Shown: positions 27,032-36,600 of the stretch, piece by piece | How positions within the stretch are numbered: the stretch's first letter is position 1 | Layout: the number at the start of each line of letters is the position of its first letter | Assembly: GCA_022844125.1 (NCBI GenBank) | Contig: JALHMI010000003.1 | Location: 124,001-188,000, forward strand | Reading direction: 5' to 3' | From: Pirellulales bacterium | Lineage (GTDB): Bacteria; Planctomycetota; Planctomycetia; Pirellulales; PALSA-1355 | Length of the DNA stretch: 64,000 nucleotides | The notes under the pieces: model-generated | Database searches by the model: none | Told to the model about the DNA's origin: nothing | Seen by the model: the letters and a program-made list of their open reading frames with translations, nothing else | Position numbers and translations under genes: made by a program

Positions 27032-28489
27032 CTACAAGCGGCGATCGAAGTCGATCCGCGTCCACAGTCGCCACATGCAGGCGACGATGACTGCGCTGAC
27101 AATTGCCGGAATCAACATCAGCGGTATCGCCGCGCTCGGGTCGGAGTCGAACTGCAGTTGCCGGGCCGAACGACCCAGCAGCGCGCCAAAGGGAATACCC
27201 CCTAGAAGAAACATGCCGAACGCGATCACCAGTCCCAGCCATCGTTGTTCGATGACCACGATGATGGAGGTGAAAGCCAGGCACGCCAGCCATAATGCGC
27301 CGGAGAGGAACACAAGCAAGGACGTCGTCTCGGCCCAGTCTGGGATCAGTCCTTGCCACGCCGACGCAGAAAACCATTCGTCGCGCAGTTGGAAGGAAAG
27401 GGTAGCAATCGCCCCCGCTGTGAGAGCGGGCGGAATCAGGTCCGAGGCGAGGGAGGCCGCCCACTCGCGTTGCAGCACAGTGCGAGATATCGGACGAAGC
27501 GATTCGACATCCAGGCAAGTCAGCCGCTTGCGCCACACAAAAGCAATTTGAATGCAGACAACGAATAGCACAAAGGTTGGGTAAAGCCCAAGACGCAGCG
27601 GCGTCGGTGTTTGCCGGAAGAGCGGCGAGATGACCGGCAGGATCCAGGGGAAAATCGCGATTACAATCGATCCGGCGACGACAGCCATCACCGGGAGGGT
27701 TCGAGGATTACCCACTCTCCATCGCAAGACGCGATTCCAGAGCGACGACTTTGGCGACGGTCCCTTCCAATTCTCAAGGAAACTCTCAAGCGACCACTCG
27801 ACCCAATTCGAACTGCGCTCGAATGACGTCGTCGCCCGGCCGGCCACGTTTCCGAAAGTGGCCCTTGCGCCCGCCAGGCCTTGCAACGTCTGGCAGGCGC
27901 GCCAGGCGTACGCCGTCCCAATCAGCAGCAGGCCGTGAAGCAACTGCGAGTTGGTGAGCCAGCCGACCGGCATAAACAACAGCGGAAAAATCACCAGTGC
28001 CCCCAGTCCCAGCAGTTTATCCAGCGGGCTGGACTCCATCGCCTGTCCCAGGTGTCTTTGCGCCGTCAGGTTGACGCCGGCGCTGAACAGACAGCCAGTC
28101 ATTCCCACCGCGAGAAAAAGCCCGGGCAAAAGCGGCACTCCAGCGGTCCACGTGCAGATAAGCACGCCGGCAACGATGATTCCCAGCCAATTCAGGCCCA
28201 CCAGGAAATGAGCGCGATGAAAGCAGGGTGCTAAATGACTCGCCGGATTTCGAAATTGCCGTGCAAGAACTCCGCCTACTCCCATCGCCGAGGTCGCCGG
28301 ACCGAGCCCAACAAACCAGGGCAATTGTGATGGCGCCGGAATGTTGGCCTCGGCGGGCGCAAGGTCCAACAACGTCAGCACAGACAGCGTAACGAGGCCC
28401 TGGACAATCAGGCCAGCGAAAGCGAGCAACGCCAGAAATCCCTTATTCGTGAAGTAGGTCGCCAGCACCCAGAAGAGCTGTTGTCGCAT
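27032..28489 (-). CDS. ABC transporter permease-like membrane protein (shorter paralogue)
   Basis: A 485-residue polytopic membrane protein with roughly ten to twelve hydrophobic segments and no LRR insert. It is a paralogue of the upstream 716-residue protein. Shared landmarks are the start 'FWVLATYFTNK', 'AMGVGGVLARQF' after the first spans, 'VWRKRLTCLDVESLRPISR' in the middle, and the end 'CMWRLWTRIDFDRR'. The ATG at 28489 is chosen because it aligns with the paralogue; the TTG at 28498 is less likely. It is the last gene of the GntR-ABC operon and probably pairs with the ATPase at 30699-31583. The cargo is unknown. Confidence 0.7.
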   Translation of the reverse strand: MRQQLFWVLATYFTNKGFLALLAFAGLIVQGLVTLSVLTLLDLAPAEANIPAPSQLPWFVGLGPATSAMGVGGVLARQFRNPASHLAPCFHRAHFLVGLNWLGIIVAGVLICTWTAGVPLLPGLFLAVGMTGCLFSAGVNLTAQRHLGQAMESSPLDKLLGLGALVIFPLLFMPVGWLTNSQLLHGLLLIGTAYAWRACQTLQGLAGARATFGNVAGRATTSFERSSNWVEWSLESFLENWKGPSPKSSLWNRVLRWRVGNPRTLPVMAVVAGSIVIAIFPWILPVISPLFRQTPTPLRLGLYPTFVLFVVCIQIAFVWRKRLTCLDVESLRPISRTVLQREWAASLASDLIPPALTAGAIATLSFQLRDEWFSASAWQGLIPDWAETTSLLVFLSGALWLACLAFTSIIVVIEQRWLGLVIAFGMFLLGGIPFGALLGRSARQLQFDSDPSAAIPLMLIPAIVSAVIVACMWRLWTRIDFDRRL

Positions 28490-28555
28490 AACTTTCAAGC
28501 TCCGGCCACGTTCACCGACGAATCAAGTCACACACTCGCCCAAGATCAACGATTG

Positions 28556-30706
28556 CTAAGACTGACGATCAAAGTCCATCCTCGTCCATTGGTGCCACAT
28601 GCAGGCGAGCACCAGCAAGCTTAAAAGCGATGGCAGCCAGAGCAGCGGCAGCACGTCCCACGCTGTGAGATTTCGCGATGGACCGCCTGCGCGAAACGCC
28701 AAAAGCAGACCCAACCCCGCGCTGTTGACCAGAATGAACGGCACGGCGAGCATGAGGCGCACCCACTGCCGTTCGACGACGACTTGTACCGCGCAGGCCG
28801 CGGCGGTGACGGCCCACAGTGCGGGCGCCAAGATGATGAACGCCTCCAACAGGCTTTGCCAGCCGGGCAATGCCAACAGCCACGCGCCGAGACCAATCGC
28901 ATTCAGGTCCAATTGACTTACCACGGCGATGATGAGCCCGACAATCGCCGAAGGCGCAAGCAGGTCAAGCAGCAGGGCGATGGCCCAATCGCCTTGGACC
29001 ATGCTTCGCGAGAGCGGCCGCAGTGATTCCACGTCCAAACACGTTACGCGTTTGCGCCAAACCAAGGCAACCTGGCCACACACCATCAGCAGTAGAATCA
29101 AAGGTACAAACCAGAGGTTTACCTGTACGGCCATTCCAACATTGGGGCGAGCGCGGCCCAATGCGACGATTACAGCGAGACCTCCAAAAGAGAATACCAA
29201 CATGAACGGAAGCGCGAGCAGCGGCGCGTTGCCGGCCCGCCATCGCTCGAGACGTTTCGACAGCGGCCAGCTGACAGATACCCCGCACCAATCTTCGATC
29301 AGCCGTTCACGCCGCGCGAATGCGTGCATCCTGTCCGCCCTCAGGGGCACCGGTACGGTATTGCGGGGTTGTCTGGAGTCGAGCATGTTTCCGGCAGGCA
29401 ACTGCCGGAGAATCGTGATGCTATGCCAAACGGCCGCACCGGCGAACACGCCGGAGGCCGTTACGATTGCAAATCGCCATTGCTGGGCAAACTCGGTCGC
29501 ACCAGGTATCGCGCCGGAGAAGATCAACACAGGGGTACCCAGTGAGATGATCCAATCCCAAATCCCAGTACGAACAGCGGGGCCGAGTCGACGTTTGTTG
29601 AGATAGTCAACGCCAGCGGAGAAAAAGAACATGGCCGCGGCGCCGCACAGAATGACACTCTGCATCAATGGCTGCCGAGACATCCACATGCTGAATGCCA
29701 TTGCAGCAATGATCGCGCTCAGCCACCCCGCCGCCGTGATTGCGTGTGCGGACAGGAAACCCGGCGCCAGGCGACTGGTAGAACTACCAAATTGATTGGC
29801 GACGACGAGCCCCACTCCCATGGCGAGGACTCCGGGAAAGAATCCCGCGATCCACGGAAGTCGAGTTACAACCTCTGCCGGTTCAACGTTGATTGTGGGA
29901 AGCACCAGGCGAGCTCGGGCGAGCTGATCGAATTGGCTCGGAAGATCAGGTCCACCCACGTAGAATGTTTGCAGATTTGGAGCATTGGCAAGCTGCTTGA
30001 ATCCAGCATCGGTAATAGCTGGATTGAAATAATGGGATCGAATGCCGAAGATTTCGAGATGCGGAAGGTGTGTGAGTTCTCGCAGTACTGCATCGTCGAC
30101 GCCGGCCTGACTTGACATCACAAGAGTCGTCAAATTGGGAAGCGCCGACAATTTCTCAATTCCCCGCACCGGCTGATGTGCTTCTAGATCCAGCCGTTCA
30201 AGGCCTGGAAGTCTCGAAACAGGGGCAAGTTCGAGCGGACCGATGCCACCCAGACTTAGATACTGAATGCCTTGACGCCCGGCCAGTCGGCGTAGCGCAC
30301 GCTCTGGCTCCACTGGAATGTAGTCGATTCGCACAATCCTTAGATTGGGAAACTCGTCCAGCATTTGATAGAACGAATCTGGCGGAGTGGTGACTTCGTA
30401 GCGAACCCCGGCAGGCTTTCCGGCGACATCCTGCCGTTGCTTTTCCATGTCGCCCCACAGGCTTCCCAGGTTGATGTCATCCACCCGATCTTGAAGGTGC
30501 GCCCGTCGAACGGAATCGAGTGAATCGATGGAATAGACCATCAACTGGCCGCGCGGTATCGCCGGAATGTTTGATTCAAGGCGAACCCGTCGCGAAAGCA
30601 AGGCCACCGCGCCGATCACACTCCAAACACATACGATCGCCAGCGCGGCAAGAAACAGCTTGTTCGAAAAGTAAGTTCGCAACACCCACCAAATTTGCCT
30701 ACCCAT
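28556..30706 (-). CDS. ABC permease-like membrane protein with inserted leucine-rich-repeat domain
   Basis: A 716-residue membrane protein. One span at about 17-38 is followed by a soluble segment of about 245 residues. Within it, residues 119-252 form six LRR-like units ('FPNLRIVRID', 'GIQYLSL', 'LPGLERLDL', 'LPNLTTLVM', 'LPHLEIFGI', 'APNLQTFYV'). After this come about ten more spans, homologous to the shorter downstream paralogue ('AMGVGLVVANQF', 'VWRKRVTCLDVESLRPLSR', 'CMWHQWTRMDFDRQ'). The LRR domain is probably outside the cytoplasm and could sense a peptide or protein. The start overlaps the ATPase stop by 8 bases; GGAG lies 9 bases upstream. Function unknown. Confidence 0.75.
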   Translation of the reverse strand: MGRQIWWVLRTYFSNKLFLAALAIVCVWSVIGAVALLSRRVRLESNIPAIPRGQLMVYSIDSLDSVRRAHLQDRVDDINLGSLWGDMEKQRQDVAGKPAGVRYEVTTPPDSFYQMLDEFPNLRIVRIDYIPVEPERALRRLAGRQGIQYLSLGGIGPLELAPVSRLPGLERLDLEAHQPVRGIEKLSALPNLTTLVMSSQAGVDDAVLRELTHLPHLEIFGIRSHYFNPAITDAGFKQLANAPNLQTFYVGGPDLPSQFDQLARARLVLPTINVEPAEVVTRLPWIAGFFPGVLAMGVGLVVANQFGSSTSRLAPGFLSAHAITAAGWLSAIIAAMAFSMWMSRQPLMQSVILCGAAAMFFFSAGVDYLNKRRLGPAVRTGIWDWIISLGTPVLIFSGAIPGATEFAQQWRFAIVTASGVFAGAAVWHSITILRQLPAGNMLDSRQPRNTVPVPLRADRMHAFARRERLIEDWCGVSVSWPLSKRLERWRAGNAPLLALPFMLVFSFGGLAVIVALGRARPNVGMAVQVNLWFVPLILLLMVCGQVALVWRKRVTCLDVESLRPLSRSMVQGDWAIALLLDLLAPSAIVGLIIAVVSQLDLNAIGLGAWLLALPGWQSLLEAFIILAPALWAVTAAACAVQVVVERQWVRLMLAVPFILVNSAGLGLLLAFRAGGPSRNLTAWDVLPLLWLPSLLSLLVLACMWHQWTRMDFDRQS

Positions 30707-31583
30707 GGCCGTTGAGCTCCACGAAGATCTCTTCGAGATTCAGGTCTTCCACGCGGACTTCGGCCTGGTAGCGTTCGGCGAGCTCATCCAGTAGTTCCGG
30801 CGTCACGGTGCTGACCGTGGCCAAGGCGCTGCGGCCGTCGACTTTGGCGGTAAGCAGGCCTGGAATGTCGAGCTCACGGGGAAAGTCATCAATCGCTCGC
30901 ATCCGGAGCCGCTTGACGCGATCCTTCAGTTCATCGAGCTCCGAGAAGCTGGCGATTCGGCCGGCGTGGAGAATGGCGACATGTGTCGCGACTCGCTCCA
31001 GGTCGGAACTGATGTGCGTCGAGAACAGCACGGTTCGATTGCCATCGCGAGCGAGTTCCAGAATCGAACGCAGAAAATCGCGCCGAGCCACGGGATCCAA
31101 GCTCGCAACCGGTTCGTCGAGCACCATCAGATCCGGCCGATGCCCGAGGGCCAGAACGATCGCCAGCGTTTGCAACTGCCCGGTCGAGAGAGCCTGCACG
31201 CGGTCGCTGAGCGGCACACGCCAGCGTTCCACCAGCTCACTGACCCACCGCTCGTCCCAGTCGGGATAAAACGTCGAGGTGTACTGAATCAGGTGCCGGA
31301 CCTTCATCCAATCGAGCTGATGCACGACTTGCGGCACATAGCCCAGGCGTCTTTTCACCTCGGGCGACAGATTCCGCGAATCGTCCCCCAACAGCCGAGC
31401 CGAGCCGCCGTCGGGGCGAACCAGCCCCAGCAGGCACTTGATCAGGGTGCTTTTTCCCGAGCCATTCATGCCCATCAGGCCGACGACGGCGCCGCGCGGC
31501 ACGCGCAGGTCGACACCCTGCAGAACGGGCTTTCGATCGTAGGACTTAGTCAACCCCGCGATGTCGATGGCGATTTGTTCCAC
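30699..31583 (-). CDS. ABC transporter ATP-binding protein
   Basis: A 294-residue ABC ATPase of the CcmA/YtrB type. Walker A 'GMNGSGKST' is at 38-46, the signature is 'LSTGQ' at 132-136 (a common variant of LSGGQ), and Walker B 'LMVLDE' is at 152-157, followed by 'PVASLDP' and the switch His in 'LFSTHISSDLE'. The C-terminal 80 residues are a regulatory extension ending 'NLEEIFVELN'. The GTG at 31583 has AAGGAG 8 bases upstream and overlaps the GntR gene by 34 bases. It most likely energises the two permease-like proteins encoded downstream. Confidence 0.93.
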   Translation of the reverse strand: MEQIAIDIAGLTKSYDRKPVLQGVDLRVPRGAVVGLMGMNGSGKSTLIKCLLGLVRPDGGSARLLGDDSRNLSPEVKRRLGYVPQVVHQLDWMKVRHLIQYTSTFYPDWDERWVSELVERWRVPLSDRVQALSTGQLQTLAIVLALGHRPDLMVLDEPVASLDPVARRDFLRSILELARDGNRTVLFSTHISSDLERVATHVAILHAGRIASFSELDELKDRVKRLRMRAIDDFPRELDIPGLLTAKVDGRSALATVSTVTPELLDELAERYQAEVRVEDLNLEEIFVELNGHG

Positions 31584-31975
31584 GACTGGCGCTCCTTAAG
31601 GTGAGATCGGACGGAGGCGATGAGCTGCGGCTCGGTTAGCCCTAGCTGCATGGCTCTGGTAACCAGCGGCTCGATGAGCGGTGCGAGTTCTTCCTGGCGC
31701 TCGGCGACGGTGGGCAATGTTTCCGGCGGGCGAACCCGCATCCCGGTGCCGCGGACGCGCTCGAGAGCGCCGTCGGCCTCGAGCCGGGCGTAGGCCTTGG
31801 AGACCGTCATCATGTTCACTTCCAGATCGGTGGCCAACTGCCGGATGCTGGGCAGCAGGGCCCCCTGCGGCAGGCGACGACTGGCGATGAGGGCCCGCAC
31901 CTGGTCCATGATCTGGCGATAGATGGGGACGCCGCTGTTGGGCTGGATTTCAAATTCGAGCGAAGCGTCGGTCAC
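31550..31975 (-). CDS. GntR-family (YtrA-type) transcriptional regulator
   Basis: A 141-residue repressor with the short layout of the YtrA subfamily. A winged helix-turn-helix spans residues about 15-81 ('YRQIMDQVRALIASRRL', 'LPSIRQLATDLEVNMMTVSKAYARLE', 'GTGMRV'), followed by a helical dimer tail of about 60 residues with no ligand-binding domain. The GTG start at 31975 follows GGAGGT at 5 bases; the longer frame from 32200 is not homologous. YtrA regulators usually repress their own operon with an ABC transporter, and a nested inverted repeat covers this gene's promoter. Confidence 0.92.
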   Translation of the reverse strand: MTDASLEFEIQPNSGVPIYRQIMDQVRALIASRRLPQGALLPSIRQLATDLEVNMMTVSKAYARLEADGALERVRGTGMRVRPPETLPTVAERQEELAPLIEPLVTRAMQLGLTEPQLIASVRSHLKERQSWNKSPSTSRG

Positions 31976-31985
31976 GGCAAACCTC

Positions 31986-32021
31986 CAACTGCATTGGTGC
32001 ATTATTGTAGTAATGCAGTTG
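31986..32021. promoter_or_regulatory. nested inverted repeat, probable GntR/YtrA operator
   Basis: CAACTGCATT at 31986-31995 and AATGCAGTTG at 32012-32021 are perfect inverted copies. Inside them GCATTA / TAATGC (31999-32004 and 32011-32016) form a second perfect pair. The element covers the -10 box, most of the spacer and the start region of the GntR promoter, so binding would block transcription: the layout expected for autorepression. Confidence 0.65.
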
Positions 32022-32029
32022 CTTGTCAA
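32001..32029 (-). promoter_or_regulatory. promoter of the GntR-ABC operon
   Basis: On the minus strand a consensus TTGACA (32029-32024), a 17-base spacer and AATAAT (32006-32001). Transcription would start near 31994, just before the GGAGGT ribosome-binding site. Confidence 0.7.
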
Positions 32030-32357
32030 GCGGAGCGAACAGCTGGATTCTGCGGGCGCGCTGCAAGTCGCAGAGAACGGCGACGGGCACGCGGCGGCGC
32101 ATAACCGGCACAATGCGCACGCCCCGACGCGCCCGCTGAGATTCCCGGCGTTCTGGGGTCGCCTGGGAGCGAACTTCCGGCCCACCTCAGCCGTCAACAA
32201 TCGGTGGGTTCGGACTGATCGCTAAGTCGTGACCGTGCATCACCTGCCGCACATTCGTCGCACGGCGTCGCTTACGGTAGTTCTTGCAGAGTCGCTGCCG
32301 GGAGCGACGATAGTTGCTTTGTTCAACTTCGGTACATCCCTAGAAGCGCGGAATCGC

Positions 32358-33200
32358 ATGCCCACCACACGACGACGCACCACCTCGGCCGTTCAGACTC
32401 CGCTGGAGACCTACCTCCGCGAGATCAACGAGACCTCGCTGCTCACCGCCGCTGATGAGCACGAACTGGCGACGGCGATCGGCAACGGCGACAGCCGCGC
32501 CCGCGATCGGATGGTCCGCGCCAATCTGCGCCTGGTCGTGAACATCGCTCGCGGTTACACGGGCAAAGGCCTCTCCTTGCAGGACCTGATTGAAGAGGGG
32601 AATCTGGGCCTGCTGCGGGCGGTCGAGGGCTTCGATCCCGGGGTTGGCACCCGGTTCAGCACGTATGCCAGCTATTGGATCAAGCAGTCGATCAAACGGG
32701 CGCTGATCAATACGGCGAAGACGATCCGCATTCCGGCCTACATGGTCGAGTTGCTCTCGAAGTGGCGGCGCGCGACCGCCCGCCTTACCGAAGAGCTGGG
32801 TCGCACGCCGACGCCCGAGGAGATCGCCCGCGTGCTAGGTCTGCCGAAAAAGAAGCTGCCGATCATCAAGAAAGCGATTCGGATCTACAACTCCACGCCG
32901 CAGACCGATCAGACGGACAGCGGCTGGTCGCTGGGCGAAATGGTGATGGACGAACGACTGAAGAGCCCCGACGAGGAGCTGATCGACAGCGACAACCTGG
33001 TGCACGTGCTGCAGATGCTCGAGACGATGGACCCGCGCGAAGCGACGGTGCTGCGAATGCGGTTCGGCCTGGCCGACAATGAGCCCAAGACGCTGAAGGA
33101 GATCGGCGAAGCGCTGGGACTGACCCGCGAACGAGTTCGGCAAATCGAGACCGAAGCGCTCGGCAAGCTGGCCGAAAGTTTGCAGGGTGGCGCAGCGTAG
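32358..33200 (+). CDS. RNA polymerase sigma factor, sigma-70 family (RpoD/RpoS-like)
   Basis: A 280-residue sigma factor lacking region 1.1. Region 1.2 is at about 14-45 ('TPLETYLREINETSLLTAADEHELA'). Region 2 is at about 50-120 with 'RMVRANLRLVVNIARGYTGKGLSLQDLIEEGNLGLLRAVEGFD' and the promoter-melting 'FSTYASYWIKQSI'. Region 3 is at about 125-205, and region 4 at about 220-275 ('REATVLRMRFGL', 'TLKEIGEALGLTRERVRQIETEAL'). A complete regions 2-4 set indicates a housekeeping-like or group 2 factor rather than ECF. The ATG at 32358 matches the family N-terminus. Confidence 0.93.
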   Translation: MPTTRRRTTSAVQTPLETYLREINETSLLTAADEHELATAIGNGDSRARDRMVRANLRLVVNIARGYTGKGLSLQDLIEEGNLGLLRAVEGFDPGVGTRFSTYASYWIKQSIKRALINTAKTIRIPAYMVELLSKWRRATARLTEELGRTPTPEEIARVLGLPKKKLPIIKKAIRIYNSTPQTDQTDSGWSLGEMVMDERLKSPDEELIDSDNLVHVLQMLETMDPREATVLRMRFGLADNEPKTLKEIGEALGLTRERVRQIETEALGKLAESLQGGAA

Positions 33201-33299
33201 TTTCCTGAACAGTCGATGCCACAAATCGCTCATCCGGCATCGAGTTTGCATGCCGATTGAACTGGCGACCATCGGTCAATACCGAAGGAGGTCAGTTCG

Positions 33300-33678
33300 A
33301 TGTCACGCATCTCAAAATGGACACTCGTTGCAGCATTAGGCACCTGCCTAATTCCGGCCAGTCGGGCCGCCGGCCAGACGGCCACGAGCATGGCTGTTTA
33401 TCGGCCCGGTGAATCGCGCACGACCGTCACTGAGGTGAACTACCCTCGCGGTTGGTACGGCGGGCCGCGATACTACGGCTCATCCTACGGGCGACCGTAC
33501 GCGGTACGGCGACCGGACTACGGCTACTATTCCAGGCCGCGCGTCTACAGTAATTACTACGGACCGCGTGTCTATTCGACGCCGTATTATGGCTGGGGCT
33601 ATTACGGCTATGGCTCGCCCTATTATTGGCTATACCTACGGCCGGCCGGCATTCCGCTATGGTGTCGGCTGGTACTAG
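33300..33678 (+). CDS. Tyr/Gly/Arg-rich exported protein, apparently frameshifted near its end
   Basis: A small exported protein with a signal peptide (about 1-24, ending 'ASRAAGQ') and a Tyr/Gly/Pro/Arg-rich body ('YYGPRVYSTPYYGWGYYGYG'). GGAGG 8 bases before the ATG sets the start. In the starting frame, the repeat ends abruptly at about 33627 and continues 660 bases antisense to bamA. One base later the next frame reads 'GYTYGRPAFRYGVGWY' and stops at 33678, in perfect register with the repeat style and 9 bases before the bamA stop. I infer one extra T in TATTATTGG (33621-33629), either a real mutation or a sequence error. Function unknown. Confidence 0.65.
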
Positions 33679-33686
33679 CCTGCCGC

Positions 33687-36600
33687 TTAGCGGCCCATGC
33701 CCACGAAGAAGCTGATATTCTGGATCAAGTCGCCATCGGCACGCTGGATCGGGCCGGCGATATCGATCGCGATCGGGGCGGCGCTGATGGCGGGGATGGT
33801 CACGCGCAGGCCGGCACCCGGCGAGATACGGTAGTCGCTCCAATTGATCGAGATATTCTCTTCAACCGTACCAAAGTCGACGAAGACCACGCCTTTCAGA
33901 GCGTCGTCGGCGGTGATTGGGAACATATACTCCAGCGAGTTAATCCACTGGAAGTTACCACCGACGATGGAAAAGTTGGTCGGATCCAGGTCGCTCGCCT
34001 CTTGCGGCGATGCTCCGCGGAAAAAGAAACCGCGGAGGGTCGAGAAACCACCGGCAAAGAACCGCTCGTAGACCGGCGTGTTGTCGCCGCTAAATCCGAG
34101 TTGGTTGTAGTAGCTGAATGTATGCCGGCCCGTTCCGTCGGGTCGTTCACGCAGCAACCAATGCTTCTGCGCGTTCAGGGTGAACTGCGGATAGAAGAAA
34201 GTGCCCATGAAGTACTCGAACGTGCCGACCGCGTAGTGACCCTCCGTCGGCAGGAACGTGCTGTCGCGCGTATCGTGAGCCAGCGAACTGCGGACACTGT
34301 ACAGTTGCGTGTGACCTGTCGCATCTCGAATTGAGGGAACTTCCGCGGTTTCGTCGTTACTAGGATCAATCAACACGTCTTCTGCTCGCAAACCGATGTT
34401 GCCCGAGAAGTCCGGCGTGAACTGATAACCGAGCGTCACGCGACCGCCGATACGCTGTTCCATCCAGTCCTGATAGAAGCGATTGAAGTAGTAGCCCGAC
34501 AGCCCGAAGCTGACCGGGGTGTCGAACAGGAATGGCTCTGAAAAGTTGAACAGGTAGCGTTGGACCTGCGTACCGGGTGCTGCTTCCAAACGGAATTTCT
34601 GACCGGCGCCTCGCCAGGCTCGACCCGATCGAATGTCTTCCCAACTGGTGGGAAAGCGGCGCCAGTCGAAGTTCTGTTCGTCGAGCACGATCGAGCCGAC
34701 CACGCCGGCATTTGAGTTCACGCCGGCTCCAAACATGAACCGGCCGGTTTGCGCTTCACTGGCGACAATGTCGATGGGCAGCGCCGGCTGTTGCGGCGGC
34801 AGCGACTCGGCTCCCAGGAAACTGCCCGAGGGGGGCGCAACCAGCGGCGGACCGCCAAAGTCGCGCGGCTCGGAAAAATTCTCACGCGGATCGGGAAGCT
34901 GTTCGGCGTACTGAGCCGGCGTCACGGCCGCGCCAGTCGGCGGCGTGCCGACAGTCGCTCCGGTGTAGCCTGGCGTGCCGTACGCTCTGTAAACCGGCTG
35001 GGCGGCCGCAGGCTGCGCGTTGGGCGCCCCAGAGGGCGATCCGTAAGCCGAAGCGGCCGGAGGTTGCTGATACGGCAGGGCGGCAGGCGCGCCCTGGTAC
35101 GGCGATGCGGCAGGCGCAGGTTGATACGGCGAAGTCGCTGCCGGCTGCGGGGCGTACGGCGAAGGAGGCTGTACGTAGGGCTGCGAATTCGGCGGAAGCG
35201 GATTCACCGCCGTTCCACCATAGCCGCCGTAACCGTCCGGGCTTTGACCGCGCACCGCTTGGGGGCGTGTAACGGGCTGACGCAACGGGGCGCTACCAGT
35301 CGGTGCGGGTTGGTGCTGGGGGTATTGCTGCTGCGGTGTCGATTGCGGACGGTAGGTCTGCTGGGGCGTATGGACGGGTGCGCCCAGCACGAATCGCGGA
35401 TTGCCATTCAAGCCACCGCTTCGAGGCTGCTGGGGCGTACGGACTGCGCCATCAGGGCTTTGGCCGCGCACTGCAGGACGGCTGGCCGTGCGTCCGGTGC
35501 CGCGAGTTCCTTTGTCGCCGCCCGCGATATTTTCCATTCCCTCGGGCGGAGAGAACGTCAGCCGCGGAACGTCGCCCTTGGAGGGATCAACGTTGAAGAT
35601 GCCCGCGGCCTGCACGCGGCGTTCGCTGTTGCGGAACTTGCGGATGTCGGCGATGTCGCCCGGTCGGAAGTCGAGGCGATTGAGGATCGTGGACTGCTTG
35701 GTGTGGGGATTGTCACCCTTGATCGTGACGCGAATGTCGCCCACCCGGCACTGCTGCCCTTCCTGCATGTTGTAAATAATATCGACGACGCCCGGCTCGA
35801 GATCGAAACGCAGTTCGCCGACGGCGTCAGCGAACACGTAACCGTTTGAACCGTAAAGATCCTTGATCGTGCCGATATCCTTGTTCAGCACGGACTGGTC
35901 AAACGGATCGCCCGAGGCCAGTCTGAGCGTCGGCATCAGGGCCTCGCTCGGGAAGATCCGATTGCCCATAAACGAGATATTGCGAACGTTATAGCGCGGA
36001 CCTTCGTAGATGTGGAAGGTGACGTCGAGCTTGTTTTCGTCGCGATTGTACTGGAAGTTGCGCCCGACCGTGGCCTTGAAGAAACCCAGGCTGCGGTAGT
36101 ACTCGAGCAACCGTTCGCGGTCTTCATCGAGTGTCTGCTGATCGACTTCGCCCTTGAGCACCCACAGGATGGGCTGCTTCGACTGGATCACTTTCTTCAG
36201 GCGGCCGTCGGGAGCAATCTCCTTGCTGTTCCCCTCGAAGGTGATTTTGCGAAACTTGAGCTTCTTGCCTTCGTTGATCAGGAACACGGCGCCACGGTCG
36301 CCGGGCTTGTCACCTTCGGCGATCTCGACGTTCACGCCGCTGAAGCCTTTGCCTTCGTAGTAGGCTTCGATCTTCCGCGCGGCCTCGCGCACGGCGTAAG
36401 GATCGAACGCGTCGTTCTTCTTCAGGCCGGTTTCTTTGTTCAAGGCCCGCTCGCTCACCGAGTTGCCGAAATAGCGGACGTACTCCAGCACGGGACGTTC
36501 GATGACCTCGAGCGTGATCACGACGCCGCCGGGTACGAACTCCTTGCGGGGCACGACATGCACGAACCAGCTTCGCGAAGTGAGTTTCTTGATGTCTTTC

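Larger units (their letters stand above)
31976..32357. other. divergent intergenic region, GntR operon / sigma factor
   Basis: These 382 bases hold the GntR promoter and operator at the left end. No convincing promoter or structure was recognised for the sigma-factor gene in the remaining roughly 320 bases. An open frame from 32229 enters the sigma gene, but its added 43 residues do not match the family. Confidence 0.5.

Noticed and set aside
33679-34334. Extension of the Tyr/Gly-rich protein's starting frame to 344 residues
   Set aside because: Its extra part is antisense to the bamA barrel and loses the repeat composition; a frameshift explains it better.
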